DNA from: an uncultured Porphyromonadaceae bacterium
GTDB lineage: Bacteria; Bacteroidota; Bacteroidia; Bacteroidales; Muribaculaceae
Reading direction: 5' to 3'
DNA: 22,414 bases
Assembly: GCA_902475285.1 (NCBI GenBank)
Contig: CABRZA010000019.1
Coordinates: forward strand, 1 to 22,414
Position numbers and translations under genes: made by a program. Position 1 is the first letter of the stretch, and each line of letters begins with the position of its first letter. This document shows, in pieces, positions 1 to 6,755 of this stretch. The notes under the pieces were generated by a model, which was given only the letters and a program-made list of their open reading frames with translations, did no database searches and was not told the origin of the DNA.

Positions 1-157
1 GTTGCTAATCAGTACTTTGGATGGCGAGCCGAGAATAACTTCTGCACAATTTTGAGTTTTGCAACACTCTCCCTACTTTGCCGCTGAAAATCAGTTGCTT
101 ATGTGTTAAGTTAGTGACATTGCAATGTATGCGGCCACAACAATTTTACTTATGTAG
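1..157. other. AT-rich intergenic edge, no supported gene
   Basis: This stretch lies downstream of the minus-strand YciH gene and is clearly more AT-rich than the rest of the window. It contains a perfect 12-bp palindrome (acattgcaatgt, 117-128). It also holds a plus-strand promoter-like pair, TTTG at 51-54 and TACTTTG at 74-80, but no convincing plus-strand gene follows. One plus-strand frame is open from base 1 to a stop at 85-87. It could be the tail of a gene outside the window, but it is too short to name. Confidence 0.5.
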
Positions 158-508
158 TTATATTATGCGGGCTTTGAGGCCTTTGGCGGTTAGGAGGCGG
201 AGGAGGTCCTGGCGGCGGTCGCCCTGGATGAGGATTTCTCCGCCGCGGGAGGAGCCGCCTGTGCCGAGGCGTTTTTTGAGGTCGGATGCGAGGTCGGCGA
301 CGGTGTCGTGGTCGACGGTGAAGCCGGTGATGATGGTGGCGGGTTTTCCGGCCCGGCCCTTGCGCTCGTAGACGATGTCGAGGCGCGTGGTCTGTGCGGC
401 GATGCCTTCCGGGGCTTGGAGGGCGGTGTCGGCGTCGTCGTTGGCCGGCGTATGGTCGTCGGGGAGGAGTGATGCGAGTCGAGCTCGCCAGTCGTCGGAT
501 GCGGTCAT
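158..508 (-). CDS. yciH: YciH/SUI1 family translation initiation factor-like protein
   Basis: A 116-residue protein whose second half (about residues 42-116) is a SUI1/eIF1 domain. It shows the family pattern of a basic RKGRAGKP segment, then TIITGF, LKKRLGTGG, a GEILIQGD strand and a C-terminal LKARII. The first 40 residues are a low-complexity, acidic, poorly conserved leader. Bacterial YciH proteins resemble eukaryotic eIF1 and are thought to bind the 30S subunit and affect start-site fidelity; in bacteria they are accessory, not essential. Its ATG overlaps the TGA of the upstream lipoprotein gene by 4 bases (ATGA), so translation is probably coupled. It is the last gene of the run that starts at kdsD. 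Family assignment is firm; the physiological role is inferred from the family. Confidence 0.9.
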   Translation of the reverse strand: MTASDDWRARLASLLPDDHTPANDDADTALQAPEGIAAQTTRLDIVYERKGRAGKPATIITGFTVDHDTVADLASDLKKRLGTGGSSRGGEILIQGDRRQDLLRLLTAKGLKARII

Positions 509-957
509 GGTATGGAGTCAGTGTATTCGTCGTCGACGAATGCGAGGCTGTCGGGGTGGTTTGCCGCGGCGAGCGCTCGGAGAATTGCAGCCCGTCCTCT
601 GTCGTCGATGTCGACGGCGTTGATAAAGGCCACAGCGGAGTCGCTGTTGCGTCGGAGAGCAGTAATATATACGCGAGCAGCGAGTGCAATGTCGGCCTCG
701 TCGCTGTCGGGCTGAGCCTCACCCAGCCTCATGCACAGCAGCGACATACGGCAAAGCTCGTCGACGCTCATTGCATTGAAATCGGGGCTGTCGGCGAGTG
801 AAGAGAGGATGTGCTGCGCCTTGGAGAATTGGCGGTGTGCGAAAGCCTCTTCGGCATCGTGGAGAGTGTCGGCGGGAGTGCTTTGTGAGTTCGAGCATCC
901 TGCGGCAATCCAAAAGCCTGCAAGGCAGATGAAGATTACGGCGATGATAGATTTCAT
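505..957 (-). CDS. Small TPR-like lipoprotein, function unknown
   Basis: A 150-residue protein starting with a lipoprotein-type signal: basic start, hydrophobic core to about residue 18, then an AAGC lipobox-like site. The mature part is helical, acidic and alanine-rich. A segment of the type DAEEAFAHRQFSKAQHIL and later helices resemble tetratricopeptide-like repeats, so a periplasmic or envelope binding role is possible. I do not recognise a named family. The gene lies 36 bases after the small membrane protein gene and overlaps yciH by 4 bases, so all three are probably one transcript. The lipoprotein call rests only on the N terminus; the TPR call is tentative. Confidence 0.7.
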   Translation of the reverse strand: MKSIIAVIFICLAGFWIAAGCSNSQSTPADTLHDAEEAFAHRQFSKAQHILSSLADSPDFNAMSVDELCRMSLLCMRLGEAQPDSDEADIALAARVYITALRRNSDSAVAFINAVDIDDRGRAAILRALAAANHPDSLAFVDDEYTDSIP

Positions 958-993
958 AATTCAAACACTGGGGCCGCGTCCGGTGCGCACGCT

Positions 994-1257
994 CTAATTC
1001 TGCGGGTGTACGATTTCCTGGCGTAGAGATTCACCGTCGGCGTTCTGCCAGTCGGCTTCCCCGGGCTGGTCGGCGTTGGGTTGGGTGATTTCGTACTGTT
1101 GCTCGACGTTGTCGCCGAGTGGAGTGTCGGTGTGAGTGTTGGCGTCGAACCAACCGATGTAGTAGAGCGAGGCTATGGCGATCGTAGCCACGATGAGAGC
1201 GATAACAATCCATGCCCACAGAGTGGAGGAAGATTTGCGTTTAGGATAATTTGCCAT
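994..1257 (-). CDS. Small single-span membrane protein, unknown
   Basis: An 87-residue protein with a short basic N terminus (MANYPKRK), one strongly hydrophobic segment at about residues 13-34, and an acidic, polar tail rich in D, N, Q and E. By the positive-inside rule the tail should be outside the cytoplasm. No known domain is visible. It sits 88 bases after ribH and 36 bases before the lipoprotein gene, on the same strand. The start is the first ATG in the frame and is followed by a sensible membrane topology. Coding is supported by position, frame and base composition rather than by recognised homology. Confidence 0.65.
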   Translation of the reverse strand: MANYPKRKSSSTLWAWIVIALIVATIAIASLYYIGWFDANTHTDTPLGDNVEQQYEITQPNADQPGEADWQNADGESLRQEIVHPQN

Positions 1258-1345
1258 TTAGATGCGTTTTAAGTTGGACAGGCGGGGGGAGTGCCCCGGT
1301 GGCTTTATACTAAAACGCCTGCGGGCAGCGGAGAGTTCGTCGCGT

Positions 1346-1831
1346 TCAAATGTTGTTTACTTTCTCGACGAAGTCGTACATTAGGAGTGCCGCTTCGGCC
1401 GCTTCGGCACCTTTGTTTCCGAGCTTTCCTCCGGCACGGTCGATTGCATCCTGCTCGTTGTCGACGGTGAGGACCCCGAAGATAATAGGAATGTCGCAGT
1501 CGCTGTTGAGGAGCGCGTTGCCCTGCGTTACGGCCTGGCAAACGTAGTCGAAATGGGGTGTGCCTCCGCGGATGACGCAACCGAGTGTGACGACGGCGTC
1601 GTAGAGGCCGGTGTCGACGAGCTTGGAAGCAGCGAATGTTAGCTCGATGGCTCCGGGGACCTCGAAGGTGTCGATCATGGAGTCGTCGATGCCGGCGTTC
1701 TTGAAGGTGTCGAGCGCACCTGCCATGAGGGCCTCGGTGATGTGGCTGTTCCAGAGAGTGCGGACGACGGCCACGCGGATGTCGCGGACGATGGGGAAGG
1801 GGGTGAGGGGAGCGTTTTTGCTGTTGCTCAT
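1346..1831 (-). CDS. ribH: 6,7-dimethyl-8-ribityllumazine synthase
   Basis: Lumazine synthase, the next-to-last enzyme of riboflavin synthesis. It condenses 5-amino-6-(D-ribitylamino)uracil with 3,4-dihydroxy-2-butanone 4-phosphate. Family motifs are clear: VVRTLWNSHIT near the N terminus, FEVPGAIELTFAASKL, then VTLGCVIRGGTPHFDYV with the catalytic-region histidine, PIIFGVLTVDNEQDAIDRAGG and a final KGAEAAEAAL helix. The frame stays open upstream to 1933, but those 34 residues are not family-like and overlap the preceding gene. I therefore start at the internal ATG at 1831, which gives 161 residues, a normal length. It follows the PfkB-like gene by 22 bases. No FMN riboswitch-like structure is seen, and no other rib genes are near. 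Confidence 0.95.
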   Translation of the reverse strand: MSNSKNAPLTPFPIVRDIRVAVVRTLWNSHITEALMAGALDTFKNAGIDDSMIDTFEVPGAIELTFAASKLVDTGLYDAVVTLGCVIRGGTPHFDYVCQAVTQGNALLNSDCDIPIIFGVLTVDNEQDAIDRAGGKLGNKGAEAAEAALLMYDFVEKVNNI

Positions 1832-1853
1832 ATTTGTAGGAATATATTGAGAG

Positions 1854-2771
1854 TCAAGAAATAAGTTGCCATTCATCGCTAATGTCGCGTGCGCGTGCGT
1901 CGGCGCTGAGAGCTGCGGCAAGGAGGACGGCATGGCGGAAGTCGGCCGAGGGGGTCTCGAGGTCGGCGGGAGCGACGTGGCGTTCGGCGAGAGTCTGGAC
2001 TATGCCCGCGACGGCTCCGGCGTTCCAGAGGAGTGTGCTGCATATGCGGGGGTCGATGTCGACGCAGCTCATTTCCTTGCCCGAGTAGTAGGCTATGTGG
2101 GCGCAGGCGGCGTCGATGTTGACCAGGGAGCGGCAGTAGAAGTCGATTCGGTTGTGGTAGCATGTCTGACCGCTGTCGACACCGAAAATGAAACTGAGGT
2201 CGCGGTCGCGCGTTACGACAAGGTCGGCGGCCTCGAGGTTTTCGAGAATCTGCGGCATAACGCGCGTGATTCGGGGTTCCTGCTGCGGTAGGAATCCGGG
2301 GAGGTATACCAAGACGGCTTTCTGCTCGGCGGCGTAGGCGAGGAGTCGCTGCATTCGCGGGCGCATACGTGGGTCGATGGCGTAGAAACCGCCGAAGAGG
2401 ACGATGTCGCCGGCGCTGATGCGTGGCCAAATTATGTCGAAAGCCTCGGAGGGGTATTGCTCGTAGCGTGTGAGTGAGGGGCTTGCGTTGTCGGCACCTT
2501 CGGCCGGGAGGACGAAGACGTTGAGGGCCGTCCGGCCTTCGGTGAAGCGGTCGACGGAATTGATGTCGACTCCGGCATCGGCGAGGAAACGGACGACGGT
2601 GTCGCCGACGGCGTCGGCCGAAGCTTCGGACGCCATGAGGACTTCGGCCTTGTTTCGCGCCATTATGGCGGCGGCGTTTGCGATGCGTCCGCCGGGCATA
2701 GAGCCGCGGGGCTTACCGTCGTGGCCGAGGATGATGTTGAGCGAGCACTCGCCTATGCAGATTATTTTCAT
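1854..2771 (-). CDS. PfkB-fold protein with degenerate active site (probable pseudokinase)
   Basis: A 305-residue protein with the overall layout of PfkB/ribokinase family sugar kinases. It has an N-terminal strand (KIICIGECSLNIIL), the first family signature in altered form (MPGGRIANAA near residues 25-34), the middle GDIVLFGGFYAIDP region and an ENLEAADLVV segment. The second family signature, normally DTxGAGD with the catalytic base aspartate and anion hole, should fall near residues 245-256. Here it reads TLLWNAGAVAG, so both the GAGD glycine loop and the aspartate are gone. The frame is otherwise intact and full length, which argues against simple decay. It overlaps kdsD by 4 bases, so it is probably coupled to it. 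I infer a catalytically dead binding or regulatory protein, although an unusual active kinase cannot be excluded from sequence alone. Confidence 0.85.
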   Translation of the reverse strand: MKIICIGECSLNIILGHDGKPRGSMPGGRIANAAAIMARNKAEVLMASEASADAVGDTVVRFLADAGVDINSVDRFTEGRTALNVFVLPAEGADNASPSLTRYEQYPSEAFDIIWPRISAGDIVLFGGFYAIDPRMRPRMQRLLAYAAEQKAVLVYLPGFLPQQEPRITRVMPQILENLEAADLVVTRDRDLSFIFGVDSGQTCYHNRIDFYCRSLVNIDAACAHIAYYSGKEMSCVDIDPRICSTLLWNAGAVAGIVQTLAERHVAPADLETPSADFRHAVLLAAALSADARARDISDEWQLIS

Positions 2772-3376
2772 GAGGCTTTGGTTTTGGCAACGGTGCCGAG
2801 GTATCCGCCGTGGTGGCGCTTTGCGTAGTCGGCGGCGGTGAAGCCTATGCGCTTCATGACGTTAACGACGAGGACGTCGCCAATTACGGTCATCATTGTG
2901 GTTGATGTTGTGGGAGTGAGTCCGAGGGGACAAACTTCGGGAGCACCACCTGTGTGGAGGACAATGTCGGCGGCGTGTGCGAGTGGGCTTTCCTTGGCAC
3001 CGGTGATGACTATTGTCGGCATTCCGGGGTAGAGGCCGTGGAGGAGGTCGACGAGCTCGATAATCTCTCGGGTCTTTCCGCTGTTGGATATAAGGAGGAC
3101 GATGTCGTCGGGCTGAACGACGCCGAGGTCGCCGTGCTGTGCTTCGGATGGGTGTAGGTTAACAGCTGGAGTGCCTGTGGAACAGAAGGTTGTTGCGATG
3201 TTCATGGCGATCTGTCCGGCCTTTCCCATGCCTGCTGTTACGAGTTTGCCGCGGCGTCGGTGGACGTGTTCCACTATTGCGTCGACGGCGAGCTCATAAG
3301 CATCGTCGACGGGAATTGAGAGGATGGCTTCGCTTTCGGCGCGGAGAATTTCGCGCATAGACTCTTTGATATCCAT
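2768..3376 (-). CDS. kdsD: Arabinose-5-phosphate isomerase, SIS domain only
   Basis: KpsF/GutQ/KdsD family isomerase. It interconverts ribulose 5-phosphate and arabinose 5-phosphate, the first committed step towards Kdo for the LPS inner core. Visible SIS-domain features are the GMGKAGQIA loop, an AVNLHPSEAQHGDLG segment containing the conserved family histidine, LISNSGKTREI for sugar-phosphate binding, and a late histidine-rich HHGG. At 202 residues it is the short form and lacks the C-terminal CBS pair of the about 320-residue E. coli enzyme. It has its own promoter at 3401-3432. It overlaps the PfkB-like gene by 4 bases and leads the run down to yciH. A different sugar-phosphate isomerase activity is possible, but KdsD is the best reading. 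Confidence 0.9.
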   Translation of the reverse strand: MDIKESMREILRAESEAILSIPVDDAYELAVDAIVEHVHRRRGKLVTAGMGKAGQIAMNIATTFCSTGTPAVNLHPSEAQHGDLGVVQPDDIVLLISNSGKTREIIELVDLLHGLYPGMPTIVITGAKESPLAHAADIVLHTGGAPEVCPLGLTPTTSTTMMTVIGDVLVVNVMKRIGFTAADYAKRHHGGYLGTVAKTKAS

Positions 3377-3400
3377 TTAGGACGGGATTTGAATTTGAAG

Positions 3401-3432
3401 CAAAATTAGCGAAAAAAAGCGTGCCGAGCAAA
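3401..3432 (-). promoter_or_regulatory. Bacteroidota-type promoter for kdsD
   Basis: On the minus strand TTTG (3429-3432) is followed by a 20-base spacer and TAATTTTG (3401-3408). This is a full match to the Bacteroidota -33/-7 consensus TTTG...TAnnTTTG. The -7 box is 24 bases before the kdsD ATG, leaving a leader of roughly 15-20 bases. No Shine-Dalgarno sequence is evident. Confidence 0.75.
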
Positions 3433-3494
3433 AAATTTTGCGGGAGAGGCAGGGATGGGGGTGTGTCGCTAAAGCTCCACGCTAGGACAAAATG

Positions 3495-3545
3495 AAAAAA
3501 GCGCAGCCTGGCGTGGCGCCGTGCGGGAGCCACTGCCGGGCTGCG
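3495..3545 (-). terminator. Rho-independent terminator after the DUF3332 gene
   Basis: A long GC-rich hairpin lies at 3502-3545. Its outer arms are cgcagcctggc and gccgggctgcg with one wobble, and gtggc/gccac pairs extend it inside. On the minus strand it is followed directly by six T (3495-3500). It begins 11 bases after the DUF3332 stop and ends the unit that starts near 10.67 kb. The next unit (kdsD) has its own promoter just beyond. Confidence 0.85.
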
Positions 3546-3556
3546 TGTGAGGGGGC

Positions 3557-4099
3557 TTATTTGCTGGCGAGCATTGCGGCCTGGGAGTAGGAGTATACGC
3601 CGGCCTGGGAGAGCTCTACCGACTGCCATGCGCCGTTGCCTACGGGGAGGGCAACGTGTGTGTCGTCGACGAATGTGAGGATGTCGCGGCGGTTGCCGTC
3701 GGGAGCTGTGTAGCTCCATGTCTGAGTTTCGGCGTCGAAGTCGAGGCGCGTGGAGGTGCCGTCGTTGCAGCTCACCACGTCGTATCCCTTTCCGTCGCAG
3801 CGGACGAGGTACTTACCGTCGTTTCCTTCGATTACTCGTTCGCCCTTGGCCATGGGGTTGTTTCCGCTCCAGAACTCTATGCTGTTGAGGACGAGGAGGT
3901 CGGCGAGGCCTGTGACTTCATAGACGGGGAGTACCCAGAATGCGAAGAATACGAGTTCGTTGAGGAACTTGTTTCCTACGTTTCGGTTCCAGCCGAGGAG
4001 ACGGTTTGTGAGGGAGAAGCTGCCGATACACGAGCTCATTGAGAGCATTGAGGCGCAGAGCACCACGGCCAGCGCGCGCGAAAGGATTCTTTTTTTCAT
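3557..4099 (-). CDS. DUF3332 family lipoprotein
   Basis: A 180-residue protein with a signal peptide of lipoprotein type: KKR, a hydrophobic stretch, then MSSC with the candidate lipidated cysteine near residue 23. Next comes the DUF3332 signature, FSLTNRLLGWNRNVGNKF and NELVFFAFWVLPVYEV, including a hydrophobic segment that may sit in or on a membrane. The C-terminal half (about residues 90-165) looks like a small beta domain. The family is common in Bacteroidales and some proteobacteria, and its function is not established. It lies 34 bases after the lytic transglycosylase gene and just before a strong terminator, so it is the last gene of that unit. A link with cell-wall turnover is only positional. 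Confidence 0.85.
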   Translation of the reverse strand: MKKRILSRALAVVLCASMLSMSSCIGSFSLTNRLLGWNRNVGNKFLNELVFFAFWVLPVYEVTGLADLLVLNSIEFWSGNNPMAKGERVIEGNDGKYLVRCDGKGYDVVSCNDGTSTRLDFDAETQTWSYTAPDGNRRDILTFVDDTHVALPVGNGAWQSVELSQAGVYSYSQAAMLASK

Positions 4100-4133
4100 A
4101 GCGGTTTATTGTTGAATGTTATTTGGGGTTTGT

Positions 4134-5519
4134 TCATGCTTCTATCATACGTCGGGCGCTTTCGTAGAAATTGGTTATGCCCTTGACGTAGTTTACAGTT
4201 TCGGTTCCGCGGCAGTAGCCGTATTTCACCACGGGGTCGTTGTAGTATTTTGGGTTCATCTTCATGAGCATAGCCTTGCTGACGTTGTTGTCCCAGACCT
4301 GCGGGTCGAGGCCGTACTTTCGGGCGAGGGCGATGGCGTCGTAGACGTGGGCGATGCCTACGTTGTATGCCGCGATTACGAATTTGAGGCGTTCGCTGTC
4401 GTTTGGCACGTAGTCGACGAGGTAGTTGTCGAGGTCGTTGATTAGCTTCGAGGCCACCTTCACGCTCGTTTCGGGATTGGAAAGCGAGGAGACTGAAGTT
4501 CGGTAACCGCGGGCAGTCTGCGGCATGATTTGCATCAGTCCGCGAGCACCGGCCCAAGAGCGAGCGTTTGGCTTGAAGTGGCTTTCGACGTATGCCTGAG
4601 CAGCCATCAGTCGCCAGTCCCAACCTATGGCGGGGGCGTATTTCTTAAAGAGGTGGTCGAACTGCGAAATGTAGCCCTTTGAGAAGTCGAAGCGGACGGA
4701 GGGGCCGTACTTGCTCTGCTCGTAGAGCTGTTTTAGGAGCTCCTTGTTGGTTTCCTGCGGGGAAGCCTCGGCGAACCAAGCGTCGATGCTGTCGGCGAGC
4801 CACTGTTTGCCCGGGGCGACGGCCCATGCTCCGCGCTGAGGCAGGCTGACAGGGACGTCGATGTCGAGGCCGGGATAGTATGTGCGGTTTAGGCGTGCGA
4901 TGTCGCTGTCGACCACGGTGAGTGGTATCTTTCCGTCGGCCACCATGGAAATGAGGTCTTCGGTGATGAGAGTGTCGCCGTCGACTTCGCGAATTTCTAT
5001 CCCGCCTCCGAGCTCGTCGTTGAGGTTGTTGAGGCGGCGGAGGTACTTGCTGTCTTTCTCCACAAAGACTTCCCGTCCGACGAGCTCGGTGACGTCGGTG
5101 ACGGGAGCCTGTCCCTGAATCTTGGGCTGTACGAGGATCTGCGATGTTAGGTTTTCGGGTCCGCATGGGAGGACGTATTTGAGGTAGTGTTCGGTGACGG
5201 GCACCTCGGAAGCGATGAGGTCGACTATTCCGGAATCGAGCATGGCGACAGCCGCCGAGAGGTTTGGCGCGACTTTGATGTCGAGCACCATGTGCTTCTG
5301 TCGGGCGAGGCTGTCGACGAGGGTGTAGTCGTATCCCATTGGCTGGTCGCGGTAAATGAAGTATGATGTCGGGCTGTAGAGTGTGGCGACCCTGAGAGTG
5401 TCGGGGAGGGAATGAGCTGATTCGGAGGCTGCCGTGTGGCCCTTTTGGGAGCAGGCGGCGAAGGTTGCTGCGACGGCGACCGCCGACAATATGACTGAGC
5501 CTTTGTGCATGATACACAT
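4134..5519 (-). CDS. mltF: MltF-like membrane-bound lytic murein transglycosylase
   Basis: Predicted lipoprotein (AAC at residues 21-23) with two domains. Residues about 42-265 form a periplasmic solute-binding (SBP_bac_3-like) domain starting TLRVATLYSP. Residues about 285-420 form an SLT lysozyme-like domain. The catalytic glutamate is in AYVESHF (E312), followed by ARGLMQIMPQTARGY and the AAYNVG motif near residue 390. Such enzymes cleave peptidoglycan between MurNAc and GlcNAc, forming 1,6-anhydro ends; in MltF the first domain regulates the second. Length (461) fits the family. ATGs at 5519 and 5510 are both possible starts and both give a signal peptide. It lies 45 bases after purM on the same strand. 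Confidence 0.93.
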   Translation of the reverse strand: MCIMHKGSVILSAVAVAATFAACSQKGHTAASESAHSLPDTLRVATLYSPTSYFIYRDQPMGYDYTLVDSLARQKHMVLDIKVAPNLSAAVAMLDSGIVDLIASEVPVTEHYLKYVLPCGPENLTSQILVQPKIQGQAPVTDVTELVGREVFVEKDSKYLRRLNNLNDELGGGIEIREVDGDTLITEDLISMVADGKIPLTVVDSDIARLNRTYYPGLDIDVPVSLPQRGAWAVAPGKQWLADSIDAWFAEASPQETNKELLKQLYEQSKYGPSVRFDFSKGYISQFDHLFKKYAPAIGWDWRLMAAQAYVESHFKPNARSWAGARGLMQIMPQTARGYRTSVSSLSNPETSVKVASKLINDLDNYLVDYVPNDSERLKFVIAAYNVGIAHVYDAIALARKYGLDPQVWDNNVSKAMLMKMNPKYYNDPVVKYGYCRGTETVNYVKGITNFYESARRMIEA

Positions 5520-5564
5520 TTTTGCGAGTTATTTAGCTTGTCGATGTCGCCGCCGCTGGGGGTG

Positions 5565-6731
5565 TCAGTATTCGAAAGTGCCGAACGGTGTTACGAGCGA
5601 GAGGCTCTTGGTGTCGGCGGCTTCGGTGTGTCCTATTACCTTTGCGTCGACGCCCATGCTCTTGGCGATGGCCACGATGCGCTGTGCGGCGTCGGCGGGG
5701 CAGTATATTTCGAAACGGTGTCCCATGTTGAAGACCTTGTACATCTCCCGCGGGTCGGTTCCGCTCTGGCGGCGTATGAGTTCGAACAGGGGTGGTACAT
5801 CGAACATATCGTCTTTTACAACGTGCATGCGGTCGACAAAGTTCAGCACCTTAGTCTGTGCACCGCCGGAGCAGTGGACCATGCCGTGGATGGCGGGTCG
5901 CATTTCTTCGAGGACAGCCTTTATGACGGGGGCATAAGTGCGTGTGGGTGATAGGACGAGCTTGCCTGCGCAGAGGGGAGCGCCCTCGACGGGGTCGGTG
6001 AGGCCGCATGTGCCGCAGTAGACGAGCTCCTGGGGGAGTCCGGCGTCGTAGGTTTCGGGATAGAGGCGTGCTACTTCTTTGGAGAATACGTCGTGGCGTG
6101 CGGAGGTGAGACCGTTTGAGCCCATTCCGCCGTTGTACTCGGTTTCGTATGCAGCCTGTCCGTAGGAGGCGAGGCCAACGATTACGTCGCCTGGGGCGAT
6201 TCGTGCGTTGTCGATGACGTCGGCCCGGCGCATGCGGCAAGCTACGGTGCTGTCGACGATAATTGTGCGGACGAGGTCGCCGACGTCGGCAGTCTCGCCC
6301 CCGGTGTGGATTATGTTGACGCCGTATCGGGCGAGTTCGTCGAGGAGCTCCTGAGTTCCGTTGATTATTGCCGAAATCACCTCACCGGGCACCAGTCGCT
6401 TGTTTCGGCCGATTGTTGAGGAGAGGAGTATGTTGTCGGTGGCACCGACGCAGAGGAGGTCGTCGATGTTCATTATCAGGGCGTCCTGTGCAATGCCTTT
6501 CCATACGGATAGGTCGCCAGTGGCTTTCCAGTAGGCGTATGCGAGGGATGATTTAGTTCCGGCGCCGTCGGCGTGCATAATGTTGCACCAATCGGGGTCT
6601 CCGCCGAGCCAGTCGGGTACGATTTTGCAGAAAGCCCCCGGGAAGAGGCCTTTGTCGAGGTTGCGTATTGCGGCGTGCACATCTTCTTTCGATGCCGAAA
6701 CTCCGCGGAGGTCGTAGCGTCTGCTGTCCAT
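5565..6731 (-). CDS. purM: Phosphoribosylformylglycinamidine cyclo-ligase (AIR synthetase)
   Basis: PurM converts FGAM to AIR with ATP in purine synthesis. Motifs include HADGAGTKSSLAYAY (the family DGxGTK phosphate-binding segment), IAQDALIMNIDDLLCVGA, IIHTGGETADVGDLV and YNGGMGSNGLTSARH. A C-terminal AIRS_C domain contains MVHCSGGAQTKVLNF and ends near TPFGTFEY. The 388-residue length and divergent C-terminal part match the longer Bacteroidota form rather than the about 345-residue E. coli form. No other pur genes are nearby; it sits between the antiporter and mltF with gaps of 24 and 45 bases. The start is the ATG giving MDSRRYDLRGVS, which is typical of the family. Confidence 0.95.
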   Translation of the reverse strand: MDSRRYDLRGVSASKEDVHAAIRNLDKGLFPGAFCKIVPDWLGGDPDWCNIMHADGAGTKSSLAYAYWKATGDLSVWKGIAQDALIMNIDDLLCVGATDNILLSSTIGRNKRLVPGEVISAIINGTQELLDELARYGVNIIHTGGETADVGDLVRTIIVDSTVACRMRRADVIDNARIAPGDVIVGLASYGQAAYETEYNGGMGSNGLTSARHDVFSKEVARLYPETYDAGLPQELVYCGTCGLTDPVEGAPLCAGKLVLSPTRTYAPVIKAVLEEMRPAIHGMVHCSGGAQTKVLNFVDRMHVVKDDMFDVPPLFELIRRQSGTDPREMYKVFNMGHRFEIYCPADAAQRIVAIAKSMGVDAKVIGHTEAADTKSLSLVTPFGTFEY

Positions 6732-6755
6732 GATAATATGATGAAAATGTAGATG

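Noticed and set aside
51..80. Plus-strand promoter-like TTTG and TACTTTG pair
   Set aside because: The -7 box is one base short of TAnnTTTG and no plus-strand gene follows; the next genes are all on the minus strand.
1..87. Plus-strand frame open from the window edge to a stop at 85-87
   Set aside because: Only 28 codons, AT-rich, with no recognisable motif; it could be a gene tail but cannot be supported.
117..128. Perfect 12-bp palindrome acattgcaatgt
   Set aside because: No T tract beside it and no second copy seen; too short and too AT-rich to call a terminator or operator alone.
1258..1345. Possible terminator after ribH
   Set aside because: Only short GC stems with poor T tracts are present; not enough to call.
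1832..1933. Longer N terminus for ribH
   Set aside because: The 34 extra residues do not look like lumazine synthase and overlap the PfkB-like gene; the ATG at 1831 gives the family length.
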